A DNA stretch of 64,000 nt from Thermococcus paralvinellae. GTDB taxonomy: Archaea > Methanobacteriota_B > Thermococci > Thermococcales > Thermococcaceae. Shown in pieces: positions 23,888-34,336 of the stretch (positions are counted from its first letter, which is position 1; every line of letters begins with the position of its first letter). The position numbers and the translations under genes are program-made. The notes beneath the pieces were generated by a model. The model saw only the letters and a list, made by a program, of their open reading frames with translations, was not told where the DNA came from and ran no database searches. The DNA lies in contig NZ_CP006965.1 of assembly GCF_000517445.1 (NCBI RefSeq), positions 744,001 through 808,000 of the forward strand, written 5' to 3'.

Positions 23888-24889
23888 TCACAGCATCTTT
23901 ATGCTTTCAATTGGTCTAATTTTCAATACCTCCTTGTTTACTAAATCCTCTGGAACCTCCCCTCTGAGGATTTTAAGCAAGTTTTTAACCGTTTGAAATC
24001 CCATATCTTCCATTGATTCTTTAGAGAGGCCAGCGTAATGAGGTGTTAAAACTGTCTCCCACTCCATCTCAAATAGCTCACTCTCTTGGATAGGCTCATT
24101 TTCAAAGACATCTGTAGCGTAGCCCTTCAGCTTTCCCTCTTTGAGAGCTTTAATCACAGCTTTTTCGTCAACCAAAACGCCGCGACCAATGTTCACAAGA
24201 TACTTGCCTTCCATGAGTTTGAGCCTCTTCTCGTTGATTATGTGGTATGTCTCTTTTGTCGCCGGAAGTGCCAGAACGATGATGTCGCTCTGCTTGAGAA
24301 CTTCATCAAAAGGAAGATATTTGGCATTTACTTCCTTCTCTATGTCTTCTTTTCTGCTTCTTGACCAGTAGAGAATTTCAGTTCCCAAGGCTTTTGCTCT
24401 CCTTGCTATTGCTTTTCCAATTGCTCCCATGCCAAGAATTCCAACTTTTTTTCCATAAACGGTTTCGATATCTTTGAATCCACTCCAAACAACCCTATGG
24501 GATTCCCATTTTCCTTGTCTGATGAACTTATCGGAATATACTATCTTTCTGAGCAAAGCAATTATTAAGCCAATGGCAAATTCAGCAACGGCTTCACTTA
24601 AAACTCCACTTACCTTTGTGACATAGATGCCTTTTTTTGTTGCCGCATCTACATCAACATGGTCATATCCAGCGGAATGACAGCTTATTACTTTGAGCTT
24701 TTCAGCTTTCTCGATGATTTCAGCATCAATTTTGTTTAGGGGCGAGATCATAAGACCGTCATATTTGTGGATTATGCTTAAAAGCTCCTCCTTGCTTGGA
24801 TATAAAATAACATCAGCATCACAGTATTTCCTAAGCTCCTCTAACGGTTTGCTCTTCATCTTAAATAATACGGCAACTTTTGGTCTCAT
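23888..24889 (-). CDS. D-2-hydroxyacid dehydrogenase (NAD(P)-dependent)
   Basis: 333 residues. The Rossmann glycine motif is GILGMGAIGKAIA near residue 144. The catalytic triad is visible as Arg in NIGRGVLVDE, Glu in VFENEP and His in LTPHYAG. This fits the glyoxylate/hydroxypyruvate reductase to phosphoglycerate dehydrogenase group; there is no C-terminal ACT domain, so serine-pathway PGDH is not indicated. ATG 24889 follows GGTGAT. It is divergent from proS (about 100 bases between). Confidence 0.85.
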   Translation of the reverse strand: MRPKVAVLFKMKSKPLEELRKYCDADVILYPSKEELLSIIHKYDGLMISPLNKIDAEIIEKAEKLKVISCHSAGYDHVDVDAATKKGIYVTKVSGVLSEAVAEFAIGLIIALLRKIVYSDKFIRQGKWESHRVVWSGFKDIETVYGKKVGILGMGAIGKAIARRAKALGTEILYWSRSRKEDIEKEVNAKYLPFDEVLKQSDIIVLALPATKETYHIINEKRLKLMEGKYLVNIGRGVLVDEKAVIKALKEGKLKGYATDVFENEPIQESELFEMEWETVLTPHYAGLSKESMEDMGFQTVKNLLKILRGEVPEDLVNKEVLKIRPIESIKML

Positions 24890-24992
24890 GCTATCACCAT
24901 TCAAATGTTTATCGAAACGAGCTAATAAATCTTTTTGATTTGAAGCGAAAAATTAAAAACTTCTTCTGAAGTTTTAAGGGGTAGGTGGTATT

Positions 24993-26435
24993 ATGGTAGT
25001 TGAAAGAGAAAAATGGCAAAACAATTTCAGCGAGTGGTATAATGAGTTAATTGAAACAGCGGGAATACAAGATAAGAGATATCCAGTCAAGGGAATGAAC
25101 ATCTGGCTACCCTATGGATTAAAAATTATGAAGAACATAGAGAAGTTTATTCATGAGGAAATGGAGAGAACTGGTCACCAGGAAGTTTTATTCCCAGCCT
25201 TAATCCCTGAAACAGAATTCAAGAAAGAGGCGGAACACATAGCGGGGTTTGAAGGAGAGGTATTGTGGGTCACTCATGCAGGTCTTAATCCTCTTGACGT
25301 CAAACTAATCCTAAGACCAACAAGTGAAACTGCTATGTATCCAATGTTTGCACTTTGGATTCGCTCTCATGCAGATTTGCCCTTCAAGATATACCAAATC
25401 GTTAACGTTTATAGATACGAGACAAAGCATACAAGACCGCTGATTAGAGTTAGAGAGATTAGCAGATTCTTTGAGGCACATACAGCTCACGACAGCTTTG
25501 AAGATGCTGAAAGACAGATAAAGGAAGATTTGGAGATATTTGACAATTTAGCTAAGAAGCTTGCGTTGCCTTATATAATATCAAAGAGACCAGATTGGGA
25601 TAAATTCCCCGGTGCTTACTACTCACTCGGTGCGGAGGTAATAATGCCCGACGGAAGAACCCTGCAGATAGGAACAATGCACAACTACAAGCAGAACTTT
25701 GCAAAGGCATACAACATAATGTATGAAAAAGAGGACGGAACTCACGATTATGTCCATCAGACAACATATGGAATGAGCGAGAGACTTTTAGCCGCTGTCA
25801 TCGCTATCCACGGCGATGATAGAGGAATGGTACTCCCACCAACAATTGCACCAATTCAGGTTGTAATCGTGCCAATTCCAAAGAAGGACTCACCGTATGA
25901 TGTCTTTGCCTATGCAAGAGAGATTGCTGAGGAGCTTAAGCTTGCTGGCATAAGGGTTCATGTTGATGAGAGGGACATAAGGCCAGGAAGGAAGTTCTAT
26001 GACTGGGAGCTTAAGGGAGTTCCATTGAGAATTGAAGTTGGTCCAAAAGATGTTGAGGGACAAAAAGCTGTGTTTGCAAGAAGGGACACGTTAGAGAAAT
26101 TCACAATTGAAAGAGCTGAACTCGTTGAAAAGGTCAGAGAGACACTTGATGCAATAATGGAGAACCTCTATGTAAGAGCTAAAGAATTCCTCGACAGCCA
26201 CATTAAGAGAGTTGACACACTCGAAGAGGCAAAGAAAGTCTTCGAAGACAGAAGGGGAGTCGTTGAAATTCCCTGGTGCGGTGAAGAAAGCTGCGGACTT
26301 GAAATGGAAGAAATCCTCGATGCGAAGATGCTTGGAATTCCATATCCGGAAGAAACAGCCAAGATTGAAGGTAAAAAGTGTGCCCACTGTGGAAAAGAAG
26401 CAAAGTTCATCGCAAGATTTGCAAGAACTTATTGA
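24993..26435 (+). CDS. proS: Prolyl-tRNA synthetase, archaeal/eukaryotic type
   Basis: 480 residues, the usual size of the archaeal class II enzyme without the bacterial editing insertion. Motif 2 ([28 protein letters not shown]) and the proline pocket are clear. [19 protein letters not shown] anticodon-domain segment follows, and the C-terminal zinc domain shows CGEESCG and CAHCGK, ending in the typical RTY. ATG 24993 is preceded by GGTAGGTGG. Charges tRNA-Pro; may also misactivate cysteine, as known for archaeal ProRS. Confidence 0.95.
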   Translation: MVVEREKWQNNFSEWYNELIETAGIQDKRYPVKGMNIWLPYGLKIMKNIEKFIHEEMERTGHQEVLFPALIPETEFKKEAEHIAGFEGEVLWVTHAGLNPLDVKLILRPTSETAMYPMFALWIRSHADLPFKIYQIVNVYRYETKHTRPLIRVREISRFFEAHTAHDSFEDAERQIKEDLEIFDNLAKKLALPYIISKRPDWDKFPGAYYSLGAEVIMPDGRTLQIGTMHNYKQNFAKAYNIMYEKEDGTHDYVHQTTYGMSERLLAAVIAIHGDDRGMVLPPTIAPIQVVIVPIPKKDSPYDVFAYAREIAEELKLAGIRVHVDERDIRPGRKFYDWELKGVPLRIEVGPKDVEGQKAVFARRDTLEKFTIERAELVEKVRETLDAIMENLYVRAKEFLDSHIKRVDTLEEAKKVFEDRRGVVEIPWCGEESCGLEMEEILDAKMLGIPYPEETAKIEGKKCAHCGKEAKFIARFARTY

Positions 26436-26471
26436 ATTTTCTTTCCTTTTCTATTCTCTTGGTGATTCATT

Positions 26472-28070
26472 ATGATACTTGGAATTCACGATGGTCATGA
26501 CGCTGGAGCAGTTCTAATTAAAGATAAAGAAATTTATGCAGTCAATGAAGAGAGGCTTAACCGAATTAAGCATTATCGTGGCTTTCCGGAGCTGAGCATA
26601 GCCAAAGTGCTAGAAATGGCAAAAGCAAATCCAGAGGAAGTTGAAATTATTGCAATTGCTGGTATCTTCAGAAAACGCTCCCGTCTTTTAGAGCTTGAAG
26701 AGAACTTAGCAAGGATTTTTGGAAGAGATTTCAAGAGAAAAGTTATCTATGTTGAACATCACTTAGCTCATGCTTCATCCGCTTACTTCACTTCCGGCTG
26801 GAGAGATGCAGTTGCTTTAAGCATTGACGCTGCTGGAGATGGCTTAAGCTCATCAGTTTACATTTGCAGGGATGGTGAGATAATTAGGATTGCCCAGAGC
26901 ACGTATCTAGATTCTTTAGGGGATTTTTACGCATCAATTACAGAGCTCTTGGGATTCAAACCGATGAGACATGAAGGGAAAATTATGAGCTTGGCAGCTT
27001 ATGGAAAGCCAAGCTATGATTTGTCTGCGATAATTGAGCTTAATGATTTAACCTTTGAAAATCATCTCAAAGTTGTTGGAATTGAAGCAACCAAAAAGCT
27101 TGCTGAATTTTTCAATTTTCCTTTTGAGAAAGCTAAAGAAGTTTCTGCAAATCTCAAGATGGGAAAACTCGACGGCAAACTGGAGAGAAAAGCAATTGAG
27201 ATAGCAGCATCAGCCCAAAAACATCTGGAAAAGATTATTGATGAACTCGGACTTAGACTTACAAGCTATGGGCTGCCTTTGGCCTATGCTGGCGGTGTTG
27301 CGCAGAATGTTAAAGCAAACATGATTTTAAGAAAACACTTTCCGGATTTGTGGGTGTTTCCAGCGATGCATGATGGTGGTTTAGCCTTTGGAGCTGCTAT
27401 CTTTGTCAAATCCCAGCTTGAAAGACTAGATGGTAGGTGGAAGCCATTTAAGCTGAAGCATGTTTATTTGGGACCTTCTTACTCTGAGAGCGAAATTGAG
27501 GAATTTTTGAAAAAAGAGGGAGTGAAATATGATGAAATCAGTGATGTTTCTGGTTTTGTTGCCGATTCTCTAATTGATGAAAAGATTGTGGCCTTTTTCC
27601 AAGGAAAAATGGAATTTGGACCAAGAGCTTTGGGCAACCGCTCTATTTTAGCTGATCCAAGAGATGAATCTGTGAAGAAAAAACTCAACTTAGCGTTGAA
27701 GAGAGATGTCTTTCAGCCATTTGCACCCACAATTTTAGAGGAAAGGATTAGGGATTATTTAGTTGATCCCTATCCCAACAAGTTCATGACAATGAGCTAC
27801 TATGCCACAGAAGAATTTGCAAAGGAAGCACCAGCAGTTGTTCACGTTGATAGCACAACAAGGCCCCAAACCCTTGAAAAAGAAGATAACCCGAGGTACT
27901 ACAACATAATTAAGCTCTTTGAAAAGCAGAGTGGAGTTGGTGCTGTGCTGAATACCTCATTTAATATGCATGGTGAGCCGATAGTTTGCTCACCTAGAGA
28001 TGCCCTTAACAGCTTCAGAAAGGCAAAGCTTGATGTGTTAGTTTTGGAGAAGTTTGCTGTTTATTTGTAA
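26472..28070 (+). CDS. NodU/CmcH-family carbamoyltransferase
   Basis: 532 residues in the two-domain arrangement of O-carbamoyltransferases. N-terminal ASKHA-like part: GIHDGHDAGAVLI, VEHHLAHASSAYFTSGW (metal His) and SIDAAGDG. C-terminal YrdC-like part: QGKMEFGPRALGNRSILADPR and LNTSFNMHGEPIV. Known members transfer a carbamoyl group from carbamoyl phosphate to hydroxyls of sugars or antibiotics. No sugar-modifying genes are adjacent, so the acceptor is unknown. ATG 26472 follows GGTGAT, 36 bases after proS. Confidence 0.85.
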   Translation: MILGIHDGHDAGAVLIKDKEIYAVNEERLNRIKHYRGFPELSIAKVLEMAKANPEEVEIIAIAGIFRKRSRLLELEENLARIFGRDFKRKVIYVEHHLAHASSAYFTSGWRDAVALSIDAAGDGLSSSVYICRDGEIIRIAQSTYLDSLGDFYASITELLGFKPMRHEGKIMSLAAYGKPSYDLSAIIELNDLTFENHLKVVGIEATKKLAEFFNFPFEKAKEVSANLKMGKLDGKLERKAIEIAASAQKHLEKIIDELGLRLTSYGLPLAYAGGVAQNVKANMILRKHFPDLWVFPAMHDGGLAFGAAIFVKSQLERLDGRWKPFKLKHVYLGPSYSESEIEEFLKKEGVKYDEISDVSGFVADSLIDEKIVAFFQGKMEFGPRALGNRSILADPRDESVKKKLNLALKRDVFQPFAPTILEERIRDYLVDPYPNKFMTMSYYATEEFAKEAPAVVHVDSTTRPQTLEKEDNPRYYNIIKLFEKQSGVGAVLNTSFNMHGEPIVCSPRDALNSFRKAKLDVLVLEKFAVYL

Positions 28071-28155
28071 TTTTTCGACTCTATTTTCCTTAAATCGAAT
28101 ATTTTACAGCGGCAAAATTATAAATCTCAAAGCTGAGTTCATTTTGGTGATTCTC

Positions 28156-29325
28156 ATGGCGCTAAGTGATGTATTGGAGCGTGTAAATCCTTCTGAAATT
28201 AGAAAACTTTTTGATTTGGCTCAGGGTATTGAGGGAATAATCTCATTAGGAATTGGAGAGCCGGATTTTGATACGCCAGAGCATATCAAGGAGTATGCAA
28301 AAGAAGCTTTGGACAAGGGACTAACACATTATAGCCCTAATGCTGGAATCTTAGAACTTAGAGAAGCGGTTTCTGAAAAGCTGAAGAGAGATAACGGTAT
28401 TGATACAGACCCTAAAACGCAAATTATGATAACTGTCGGCGCTAATCAAACCTTACTGATGGGATTTGCAACATTTCTTAAGGATGGGGATGAAGTTTTA
28501 ATCCCCTCACCGATGTTTGTCAGTTATGCTCCCGCTGTTATTCTAGCAGGGGGAAAGCCGGTTGAAGTCCCAACCTATGAAGAAGATGAATTCCGCTTGA
28601 ATGTTGATGAGCTTAAAAAGTACATAACACCAAAGACAAAAGCGTTGATAATAAATACCCCAAATAATCCAACCGGATCAGTTTTAACTAAAAAAGACCT
28701 TGAAGAAATTGCAGACTTTGTAGTTGAGCATGATTTGATGATTCTAAGCGACGAAGTTTACGAATATTTTGTTTATGATGGTGTTAAGAACCACAGCATC
28801 GCTTCTCTTGATGGAATGTTTGAGAGGACTATCACAATAAATGGCTTCTCAAAGACTTTTGCAATGACTGGCTGGCGTTTAGGCTTTGTCGCTGCTCCAG
28901 AATGGGTTATTGAAAAGATGGTTAGGTTCCAGATGTACAACGCAACCTGCCCAGTAACATTTGTCCAATATGCAGCTGCTAAGGCTTTGAGGGACGAGAG
29001 GAGCTGGAAGGCCGTTGAGGAGATGCGCAAGGAATACGACAGAAGGAGACAGATGGTCTGGAAGCGCTTAAATGAGATGGGACTGCCAACAGTCAAGCCT
29101 AAGGGAGCGTTTTACATATTCCCACGCATAAAAGAGACTGGGCTAACGAGCAAAGAGTTCAGCGAGCTTATGATTAAGGAGGCAAAAGTTGTAGTAGTTC
29201 CGGGAAGTGCTTTTGGACGAGCCGGAGAGGGCTACATAAGGATCAGCTATGCAACAGCCTATGAGAAGCTTAAAGAGGCCATGGACAGAATGGAGAAAGT
29301 GCTGAAAGAAAGAAAGCTTGTGTGA
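28156..29325 (+). CDS. Class I/II aminotransferase (PLP)
   Basis: 389 residues. The PLP lysine is in GFSKTFAMTGWRLG, the pyridine-binding Asp in LILSDEVYEYFVY region, the Asn in NTPNNPTG, and the substrate Arg in GYIRISYA. This is the aspartate/aromatic aminotransferase fold (subgroup Igamma) common in Thermococcales. Substrate not certain. ATG 28156 follows GGTGAT; the long upstream frame from 28054 overlaps the previous gene and is rejected. A TATA-like AAATTATAAAT is near 28113-28123. Confidence 0.85.
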   Translation: MALSDVLERVNPSEIRKLFDLAQGIEGIISLGIGEPDFDTPEHIKEYAKEALDKGLTHYSPNAGILELREAVSEKLKRDNGIDTDPKTQIMITVGANQTLLMGFATFLKDGDEVLIPSPMFVSYAPAVILAGGKPVEVPTYEEDEFRLNVDELKKYITPKTKALIINTPNNPTGSVLTKKDLEEIADFVVEHDLMILSDEVYEYFVYDGVKNHSIASLDGMFERTITINGFSKTFAMTGWRLGFVAAPEWVIEKMVRFQMYNATCPVTFVQYAAAKALRDERSWKAVEEMRKEYDRRRQMVWKRLNEMGLPTVKPKGAFYIFPRIKETGLTSKEFSELMIKEAKVVVVPGSAFGRAGEGYIRISYATAYEKLKEAMDRMEKVLKERKLV

Positions 29326-29411
29326 CTTTTGCATTCCTATTTTCAATTTTGCATCAAATTTTTGTAATGGCTGGATGCCTAACACTTGCTAAAGCTTCTC
29401 CAGCGTTATGT

Positions 29412-30038
29412 TTACTCTCCCCCTTTGTCTACATCAATCACAGCGTAATATCCTCTAAACAACGGACCTGGATTGACTATCAATGTCTTTCCAATTTCAT
29501 CGACTCCCCTCGCTTCGTGAATGTGCCCGCAGATGACTAAAGGAGGCTGCTTCTCTTCTATGAATTTTCTCAAAGCTTTGCTTCCTACGTGAAGACCAGT
29601 GAATGTCCTATCAACTTTTGTTCCATAGGGTGGAACATGCATAAGCAAAATGTCTCCATCGCGATAGTTTCTGTTTAAGCTCTCCCAGATTTTATCTTCA
29701 TGAAACTCCCAGATTGTTGAGAAAGGAGTTATGTTTGAACCACCAAAGCCTACAATCCCAATTCCATTAATTTCAATTCTTTTGTCATGAAGACTGATTC
29801 CAAGTTCTTCAAGCAAATCCAAAACATTTCTACCATCACAGTTGCCCATTACAGCGTATATTGGCTTTCTAAGCTCCAAAAAGTAGCTTAGACTCTTTTC
29901 TGCACTTTCTCTGCCTTTGAAATGCGTTATGTCACCAGCTATCAAAATGATATCAAACTCCTCTCCTTTAAGTCTCTCAGCCAACTGTTCTGCTTTGTTG
30001 GAATTTCCGTGGATGTCAGTTACTGCAATTATTCTCAT
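29412..30038 (-). CDS. Calcineurin-like metallophosphoesterase
   Basis: 208 residues with all five metal motifs: AVTDIHGN, IIAGD (as LIAGDITH), GNCD, LMHVPPYGT and CGHIHEARG. This matches small archaeal phosphoesterases of the YfcE/MJ0912-like group that act on phosphodiesters or nucleotides. Substrate unknown. No clear ribosome site lies before ATG 30038. It is divergent from the gene at 30125. Confidence 0.82.
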   Translation of the reverse strand: MRIIAVTDIHGNSNKAEQLAERLKGEEFDIILIAGDITHFKGRESAEKSLSYFLELRKPIYAVMGNCDGRNVLDLLEELGISLHDKRIEINGIGIVGFGGSNITPFSTIWEFHEDKIWESLNRNYRDGDILLMHVPPYGTKVDRTFTGLHVGSKALRKFIEEKQPPLVICGHIHEARGVDEIGKTLIVNPGPLFRGYYAVIDVDKGGE

Positions 30039-30124
30039 CTAACCACCCCCATACTAATTTAGCAATCAATCCTTTAAGCGTTAGCCTTAAGTCTATGAAA
30101 AGTTTTTCATAAATTGGTGGGAGT

Positions 30125-30460
30125 ATGGAAGAGTGGAAAGAACAGCTGAGAGAGGAAGGATACATAGAGATTGGGGACTTTTTCATCGAGCTGAGTATTG
30201 ATATGGAGTGTCCCTGCAAAGATGACGAAGTCTATCCTGCAATAACCGTTTATGATAACAAAACTGAGAGCTGGTACTATATAGATGAGCCTTTCGAGCC
30301 AGTCAATAACTTCACTGAGGCGTGGGAACAGACAATAAAAGTTCTTGAGGATTATATAAACGGAAGAGAACCGAGGCTCAAAAGAAGTCCAAAGAAATTT
30401 GCACCTAGCGATGTAATTCAGAGGTTTGCTGAGGCTCTAAAAGAATTCAAGAACAAATGA
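30125..30460 (+). CDS. Acidic hypothetical protein (111 aa)
   Basis: Unrecognised. ATG 30125 is preceded by GGTGGGAG. The N-terminal half is beta-rich (YIEIGDFFIELSIDM) and contains MECPCKDDE, the only cysteines, as a C-x-C. The C-terminal half is helical and basic (RLKRSPKKFAPSDVIQRF). Cytoplasmic by composition. It precedes the permease by 32 bases in the same direction, so they may be an operon. Confidence 0.6.
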   Translation: MEEWKEQLREEGYIEIGDFFIELSIDMECPCKDDEVYPAITVYDNKTESWYYIDEPFEPVNNFTEAWEQTIKVLEDYINGREPRLKRSPKKFAPSDVIQRFAEALKEFKNK

Positions 30461-30491
30461 TTTAAATACCCTACTCTCTGAATCAGCGCCC

Positions 30492-31583
30492 ATGAGACAA
30501 ATGAGAAATCCAATTGCCAGAAAGTTTATGGAAGAGTGGCTTCTCACTCTAACACTTGTGGGATTGGTTATAACATCCCTTTACTTGGAGCGTTTTCCGT
30601 CATACAGCAAAAATGACTTTAAAGTTATCTTTACACTCTTTGTCTTTTTAGTTATCATTAGAGGTCTAGAAAGGAGTGGCTTTTTATACAGCATAGCGTC
30701 CAAAGTTGAAAAAGGACGACATTTATCTTTAAAGTTGATTTTCCTCACAGCTCTTCTATCAATGTTCATGACAAATGATGTTGCTCTATTAACGATTGTT
30801 CCACTAACATTGGCACTAAACGTGGAAAATAAAGGCATTTTGGTAATTCTAGAGACTATAACAGCCAATGGGGCTTCTTCACTCACCCCCTTCGGAAATC
30901 CACAAAATATCTTTATCTATTATCACTATCACGTTCATCCCTGGGAGTTCATTAGGACAATTGCACCTTTCACATTCGCCTCACTTATCTTTGTTTTATT
31001 TATCGCTTATACGAAGGCTAAAATTAGGGGCTATGGCAGAGAGATAGCAAACTTCGACAAAAAAGCTTACCACTACTTATTTTTCTTTGTACTATTTATT
31101 TTGGCCGTTTTGAGAGTGTTACCCCTTGAAGTTGGCATTCTACCAGTAATCTACTCCCTACTATTTGATATGAGGGCTTTGTTCATTGACTATTTCCTTT
31201 TGGCAACATTTCTAGCCTTCTTTGGTTTTACAGACAATCTTATGCACATCCTAAGCTTTAACCTTCAGAACTCCACTCAGGTTTTCCTATATTCATCTCT
31301 TGCAAGTCAAGTAATCAGCAATGTTCCTTCGGCTCTGCTCTTTGCTGACTTTACGAGCGACTGGAGAGCCCTGCTCTGGGGAGTTAGTGTTGGCGGCTAC
31401 GGAACTTTAATCAGCTCTTTGGCAAATCTAATCTCCTATCGCCTCTACAGAGCCTACTGCAACGATTCGAAAAGCTATTTATTAAGATTCCACTTCTACA
31501 ACTTCCTAGCTTTCCTAATGGGAATTTTAGTGTATTTTATATTTGTAATGAATCATTTGTCTATTCTCCAAATTTTGTCCTAA
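30492..31583 (+). CDS. ArsB/CitM/SLC13-type anion permease
   Basis: 363 residues, about ten TMs. Two re-entrant-loop signatures of the ion-transporter superfamily stand out: MFMTNDVALLTIVPLTLAL and ANGASSLTPFGNPQNIFIY, and SQVISNVPSALLFADF in the second half. These carry the ligand in arsenite, citrate or dicarboxylate transporters; NhaD-type sodium/proton exchange is another option. It is shorter than most members (about 420 aa). ATG 30492 has only a weak upstream ribosome site. Confidence 0.75.
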   Translation: MRQMRNPIARKFMEEWLLTLTLVGLVITSLYLERFPSYSKNDFKVIFTLFVFLVIIRGLERSGFLYSIASKVEKGRHLSLKLIFLTALLSMFMTNDVALLTIVPLTLALNVENKGILVILETITANGASSLTPFGNPQNIFIYYHYHVHPWEFIRTIAPFTFASLIFVLFIAYTKAKIRGYGREIANFDKKAYHYLFFFVLFILAVLRVLPLEVGILPVIYSLLFDMRALFIDYFLLATFLAFFGFTDNLMHILSFNLQNSTQVFLYSSLASQVISNVPSALLFADFTSDWRALLWGVSVGGYGTLISSLANLISYRLYRAYCNDSKSYLLRFHFYNFLAFLMGILVYFIFVMNHLSILQILS

Positions 31584-31661
31584 TGTGTTGGAAATGAAAG
31601 GACAACATGAGGGGCAGAGACATTTAAGTCAGTGTAGAAGAAAAGTTGAAATAGAGTGGCT

Positions 31662-32852
31662 TTAATAAAGCACAACCTCCACTTCTTCCCCCTCCAGATA
31701 TCCCTCGCTGTCCTCTGGAATTGTTATGTATCCATTGCTCTCCACTAAAGAGCTTATCAACCCACTTCCACTCTTCCTTATCGGCTTTGCTTTTCCATCC
31801 TCATACCAAACCTTGACAAACTCATACCTTCCCAAAGTTGATGAAACCCTTGCTGTTAGCTTTGCTTTGACCTTAATTGGCTCGAAGTTGGCCCCAACAA
31901 GCTTTGCGAGGGCATATTTGACGAAGAGGTGAAATTGGGCAAAAACTGCAACTGGATAGCCACTCATTACAAAAACCCTCTCGCCGTATCCTACAGGCCT
32001 TCCTGGCTTTATTGTGGTTCCGTGGAAGAGCAACTTAACAAAGCGATGAGCATAGTCCTTGTCTCCAAATGCACTACCGCCCGTGATCAAAACCAAATCG
32101 CACTCGTTCTTAGCTCTCTCAAGCTTTTCTTTGATAGTACTTTCATCATCTGGAACAACTCCGTAAAACACTGGCTCTCCGAAGTACTGCCTAACTAAGC
32201 CTTTTAACATTATTGAGTTGCTCTCTAAGATTTTACCCTCTGTCAGAGCTTTTTCATCGAGCTCTTCAATGAGCTCATCTCCCGTGACAATTATTCCTAC
32301 TCTCGGCTTCCTCTTAACCTTCACTTTCTTTATCCCAACACTTTTTAAGAGAGACAAATCCTGAGGTCTAAGAATTTGTCCTTTTTTTAAGATAACTTGC
32401 CCTTTCTTTATGTCTTCACCTTTGAAGGCAACGTTCTGTCCTGGAGCAACAGGTCTTAACACATAAATTTTGTTTCCTTCTCTCTTCACATGTTCCTGCA
32501 TAATGACGGCATTAGCACCTTTTGGCATTTTATTTCCTGTCATAAGCTTTACAGCCTTTCCTGATGTAACCTCTGCCTTGCTCTCCATCCCTGCAGTTAT
32601 CTCATATATGACCTCTAATTCAACGGGGGCATATTCTCTAGCTTGGAAAGTGTCTTCAGCTCTTACAGCGTAGCCATCAACCGCTGAACGGTCGAAAGGT
32701 GGAGAATCTATCGGGCTTTTTACATCTTCAGCAAGAACTCTTCCAAGGGCTTCATCTAAGCTTACTTCTTCAACATCTGGGATTTCACTAATGTCATTAA
32801 GCATGAGCTGGAATGCTTCTTCGTAGGGTGTCAGCTTTTTAAACTCGCGCAT
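31662..32852 (-). CDS. moeA: Molybdopterin molybdenumtransferase MoeA
   Basis: 396 residues. The four-domain MoeA layout is visible: [18 protein letters not shown] near residue 55, the metal/adenylyl site TGDELIEE and [25 protein letters not shown], and the C-terminal domain IV. Inserts molybdate or tungstate into adenylated molybdopterin; in Thermococcales tungsten is the usual metal. ATG 32852 follows GGTGAT. It lies 42 bases downstream of moaB on the same strand. Confidence 0.92.
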   Translation of the reverse strand: MREFKKLTPYEEAFQLMLNDISEIPDVEEVSLDEALGRVLAEDVKSPIDSPPFDRSAVDGYAVRAEDTFQAREYAPVELEVIYEITAGMESKAEVTSGKAVKLMTGNKMPKGANAVIMQEHVKREGNKIYVLRPVAPGQNVAFKGEDIKKGQVILKKGQILRPQDLSLLKSVGIKKVKVKRKPRVGIIVTGDELIEELDEKALTEGKILESNSIMLKGLVRQYFGEPVFYGVVPDDESTIKEKLERAKNECDLVLITGGSAFGDKDYAHRFVKLLFHGTTIKPGRPVGYGERVFVMSGYPVAVFAQFHLFVKYALAKLVGANFEPIKVKAKLTARVSSTLGRYEFVKVWYEDGKAKPIRKSGSGLISSLVESNGYITIPEDSEGYLEGEEVEVVLY

Positions 32853-32894
32853 TTGAATCACCGAATTACCTAATTAAGCAATTATGTAATTATA

Positions 32895-33404
32895 TCATTC
32901 TCTTGCATGCTTCAGGATGTGATATGCTTCCTTCTTGATTATCTCAACCCCAGTTTTCACTGCATTCAAGCTACCTGGTAGGCAAAAGACCACTTTGCTC
33001 TCTTTATCCCTTATTATTCCAGCTGTTGTCCTTGTCAATACAGCAGCAGTTCCAACTTCCTCAAAGCTCTTGAGTCTGAAGATTTCACCAAAGCCCACAA
33101 GCTCCTTGTCGAATAGAAGTCTTATAGCTTCAATTGTAACATCTCTTCTTGTTATTCCAGTGCCGCCCGTTGTAATTACTACATCGGCCTTTTCAAGGGC
33201 CTCAAGTACCGCCCTGAGGATTGCCAGCTTTTCATCTGGAACAATCTTATAATAGGTATTCTCATTTCCTGCTTTCTTCAGTTCCTCAATTATGTAATAA
33301 CCGCTCAAGTCTTCTTTTTTACCAGCACTTGCAGTATCGCTAACCGTTATAACAGCAAATTTAAACTTCTTAGGGGCTTTTGCTCTATGCTCTTCATGGG
33401 ACAT
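32895..33404 (-). CDS. moaB: MoaB/MogA-type molybdopterin adenylyltransferase
   Basis: 169 residues of the MoCF-binding fold: AVITVSDTASAGKKEDLSG near residue 18, VVITTGGTGITRRDVT, the conserved acid GFGEIFR, and VFCLPGSLNAVKTG. It adenylates molybdopterin before metal insertion by MoeA, encoded next. ATG 33404 follows GGTGGT; the longer form from 33425 overlaps that site. Cytoplasmic. Confidence 0.9.
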   Translation of the reverse strand: MSHEEHRAKAPKKFKFAVITVSDTASAGKKEDLSGYYIIEELKKAGNENTYYKIVPDEKLAILRAVLEALEKADVVITTGGTGITRRDVTIEAIRLLFDKELVGFGEIFRLKSFEEVGTAAVLTRTTAGIIRDKESKVVFCLPGSLNAVKTGVEIIKKEAYHILKHARE

Positions 33405-33507
33405 TTTTACACCACCATTTAACAATATGCAGAGAGGTTAATAACTTTTAGCCTTAGGTTTACCTCAAATTTATAAGAATTCCTTTTCACATTTCTTTGG
33501 TGATGCT

Positions 33508-34260
33508 ATGTACGAGCTCTATACCGTTTTGGCTGAGTACTACGATGCGATTTACCGACGCAGGGTAGAGCGGGTTAAGGAGGAGATAGACTTCGTCGAG
33601 GAAATTTTCAAGAACGATGCAAAAAGAGAAATCAAGAAGATTCTTGACTTAGCTTGCGGAACTGGAATTCCAACGGTTGAGCTGGCAAGGAGGGGTTATG
33701 AAGTTACCGGTCTTGACCTTCATGAGGAGATGTTGACCGTTGCCAAGAAGAAAGCTGAGAGAGAAGGTCTTAACATTGAGTTCATCCATGGTGATGCTCT
33801 TGATATGGACTTTGAAAATGAATTCGATGCAGTGACGATGTTCTTTTCAAGCATCATGTACTTCGACGAAAATGCAATTAAAGAATTATTTAATTCTGTA
33901 ATTAAAGCATTAGAGCCAGGAGGAGTATTTGTTGCAGATTTTCCGTGCTGGTATTATGGGAGGAGTGATAGGCCAATAGTATGGAATGCAGAAAAAGGTG
34001 AAGAAAGGCTAATAATAACAGATTGGCGTGAAGTTGAGCCAGCGACCCAAAAACTGCATTTTAAAAGGCTTGTTCAGATTATCAATCCGAATGGAGAGGT
34101 TAGAGCCTTTTTTGTCCATGATGTACTCAACATTTATACAGTCAGAGAGATGAAGCTTTTAGCTAAAGAGTACTTTGAAGACGTGAAGATATACGGCAAT
34201 CTTAAGAGGTCGCTAAGTCCCAATGACCAAAGATACTGGCTCGTTGGAATAGCACCTTAA
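33508..34260 (+). CDS. SAM-dependent class I methyltransferase
   Basis: 250 residues. Motif I (KILDLACGTGIPTVELARRGYEVTGLDL with the acidic end of strand 2), motif II GDALDMDFENEFDAVTMFFS and motif III region LEPGGVFVADFPCW are all seen. The N-terminal LYTVLAEYYDAIYRRR is typical of UbiE/MenG-like small-molecule methyltransferases. Substrate unknown. ATG 33508 is preceded by GGTGATG. Divergent from moaB. Confidence 0.82.
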   Translation: MYELYTVLAEYYDAIYRRRVERVKEEIDFVEEIFKNDAKREIKKILDLACGTGIPTVELARRGYEVTGLDLHEEMLTVAKKKAEREGLNIEFIHGDALDMDFENEFDAVTMFFSSIMYFDENAIKELFNSVIKALEPGGVFVADFPCWYYGRSDRPIVWNAEKGEERLIITDWREVEPATQKLHFKRLVQIINPNGEVRAFFVHDVLNIYTVREMKLLAKEYFEDVKIYGNLKRSLSPNDQRYWLVGIAP

Positions 34261-34336
34261 ACTTTTTAAACTTCGAGTTCATCTTTATTCTTTGGTGGTG
34301 CCTATCGTCCATCGGAAGACAGGAGAGTGGTCCGAA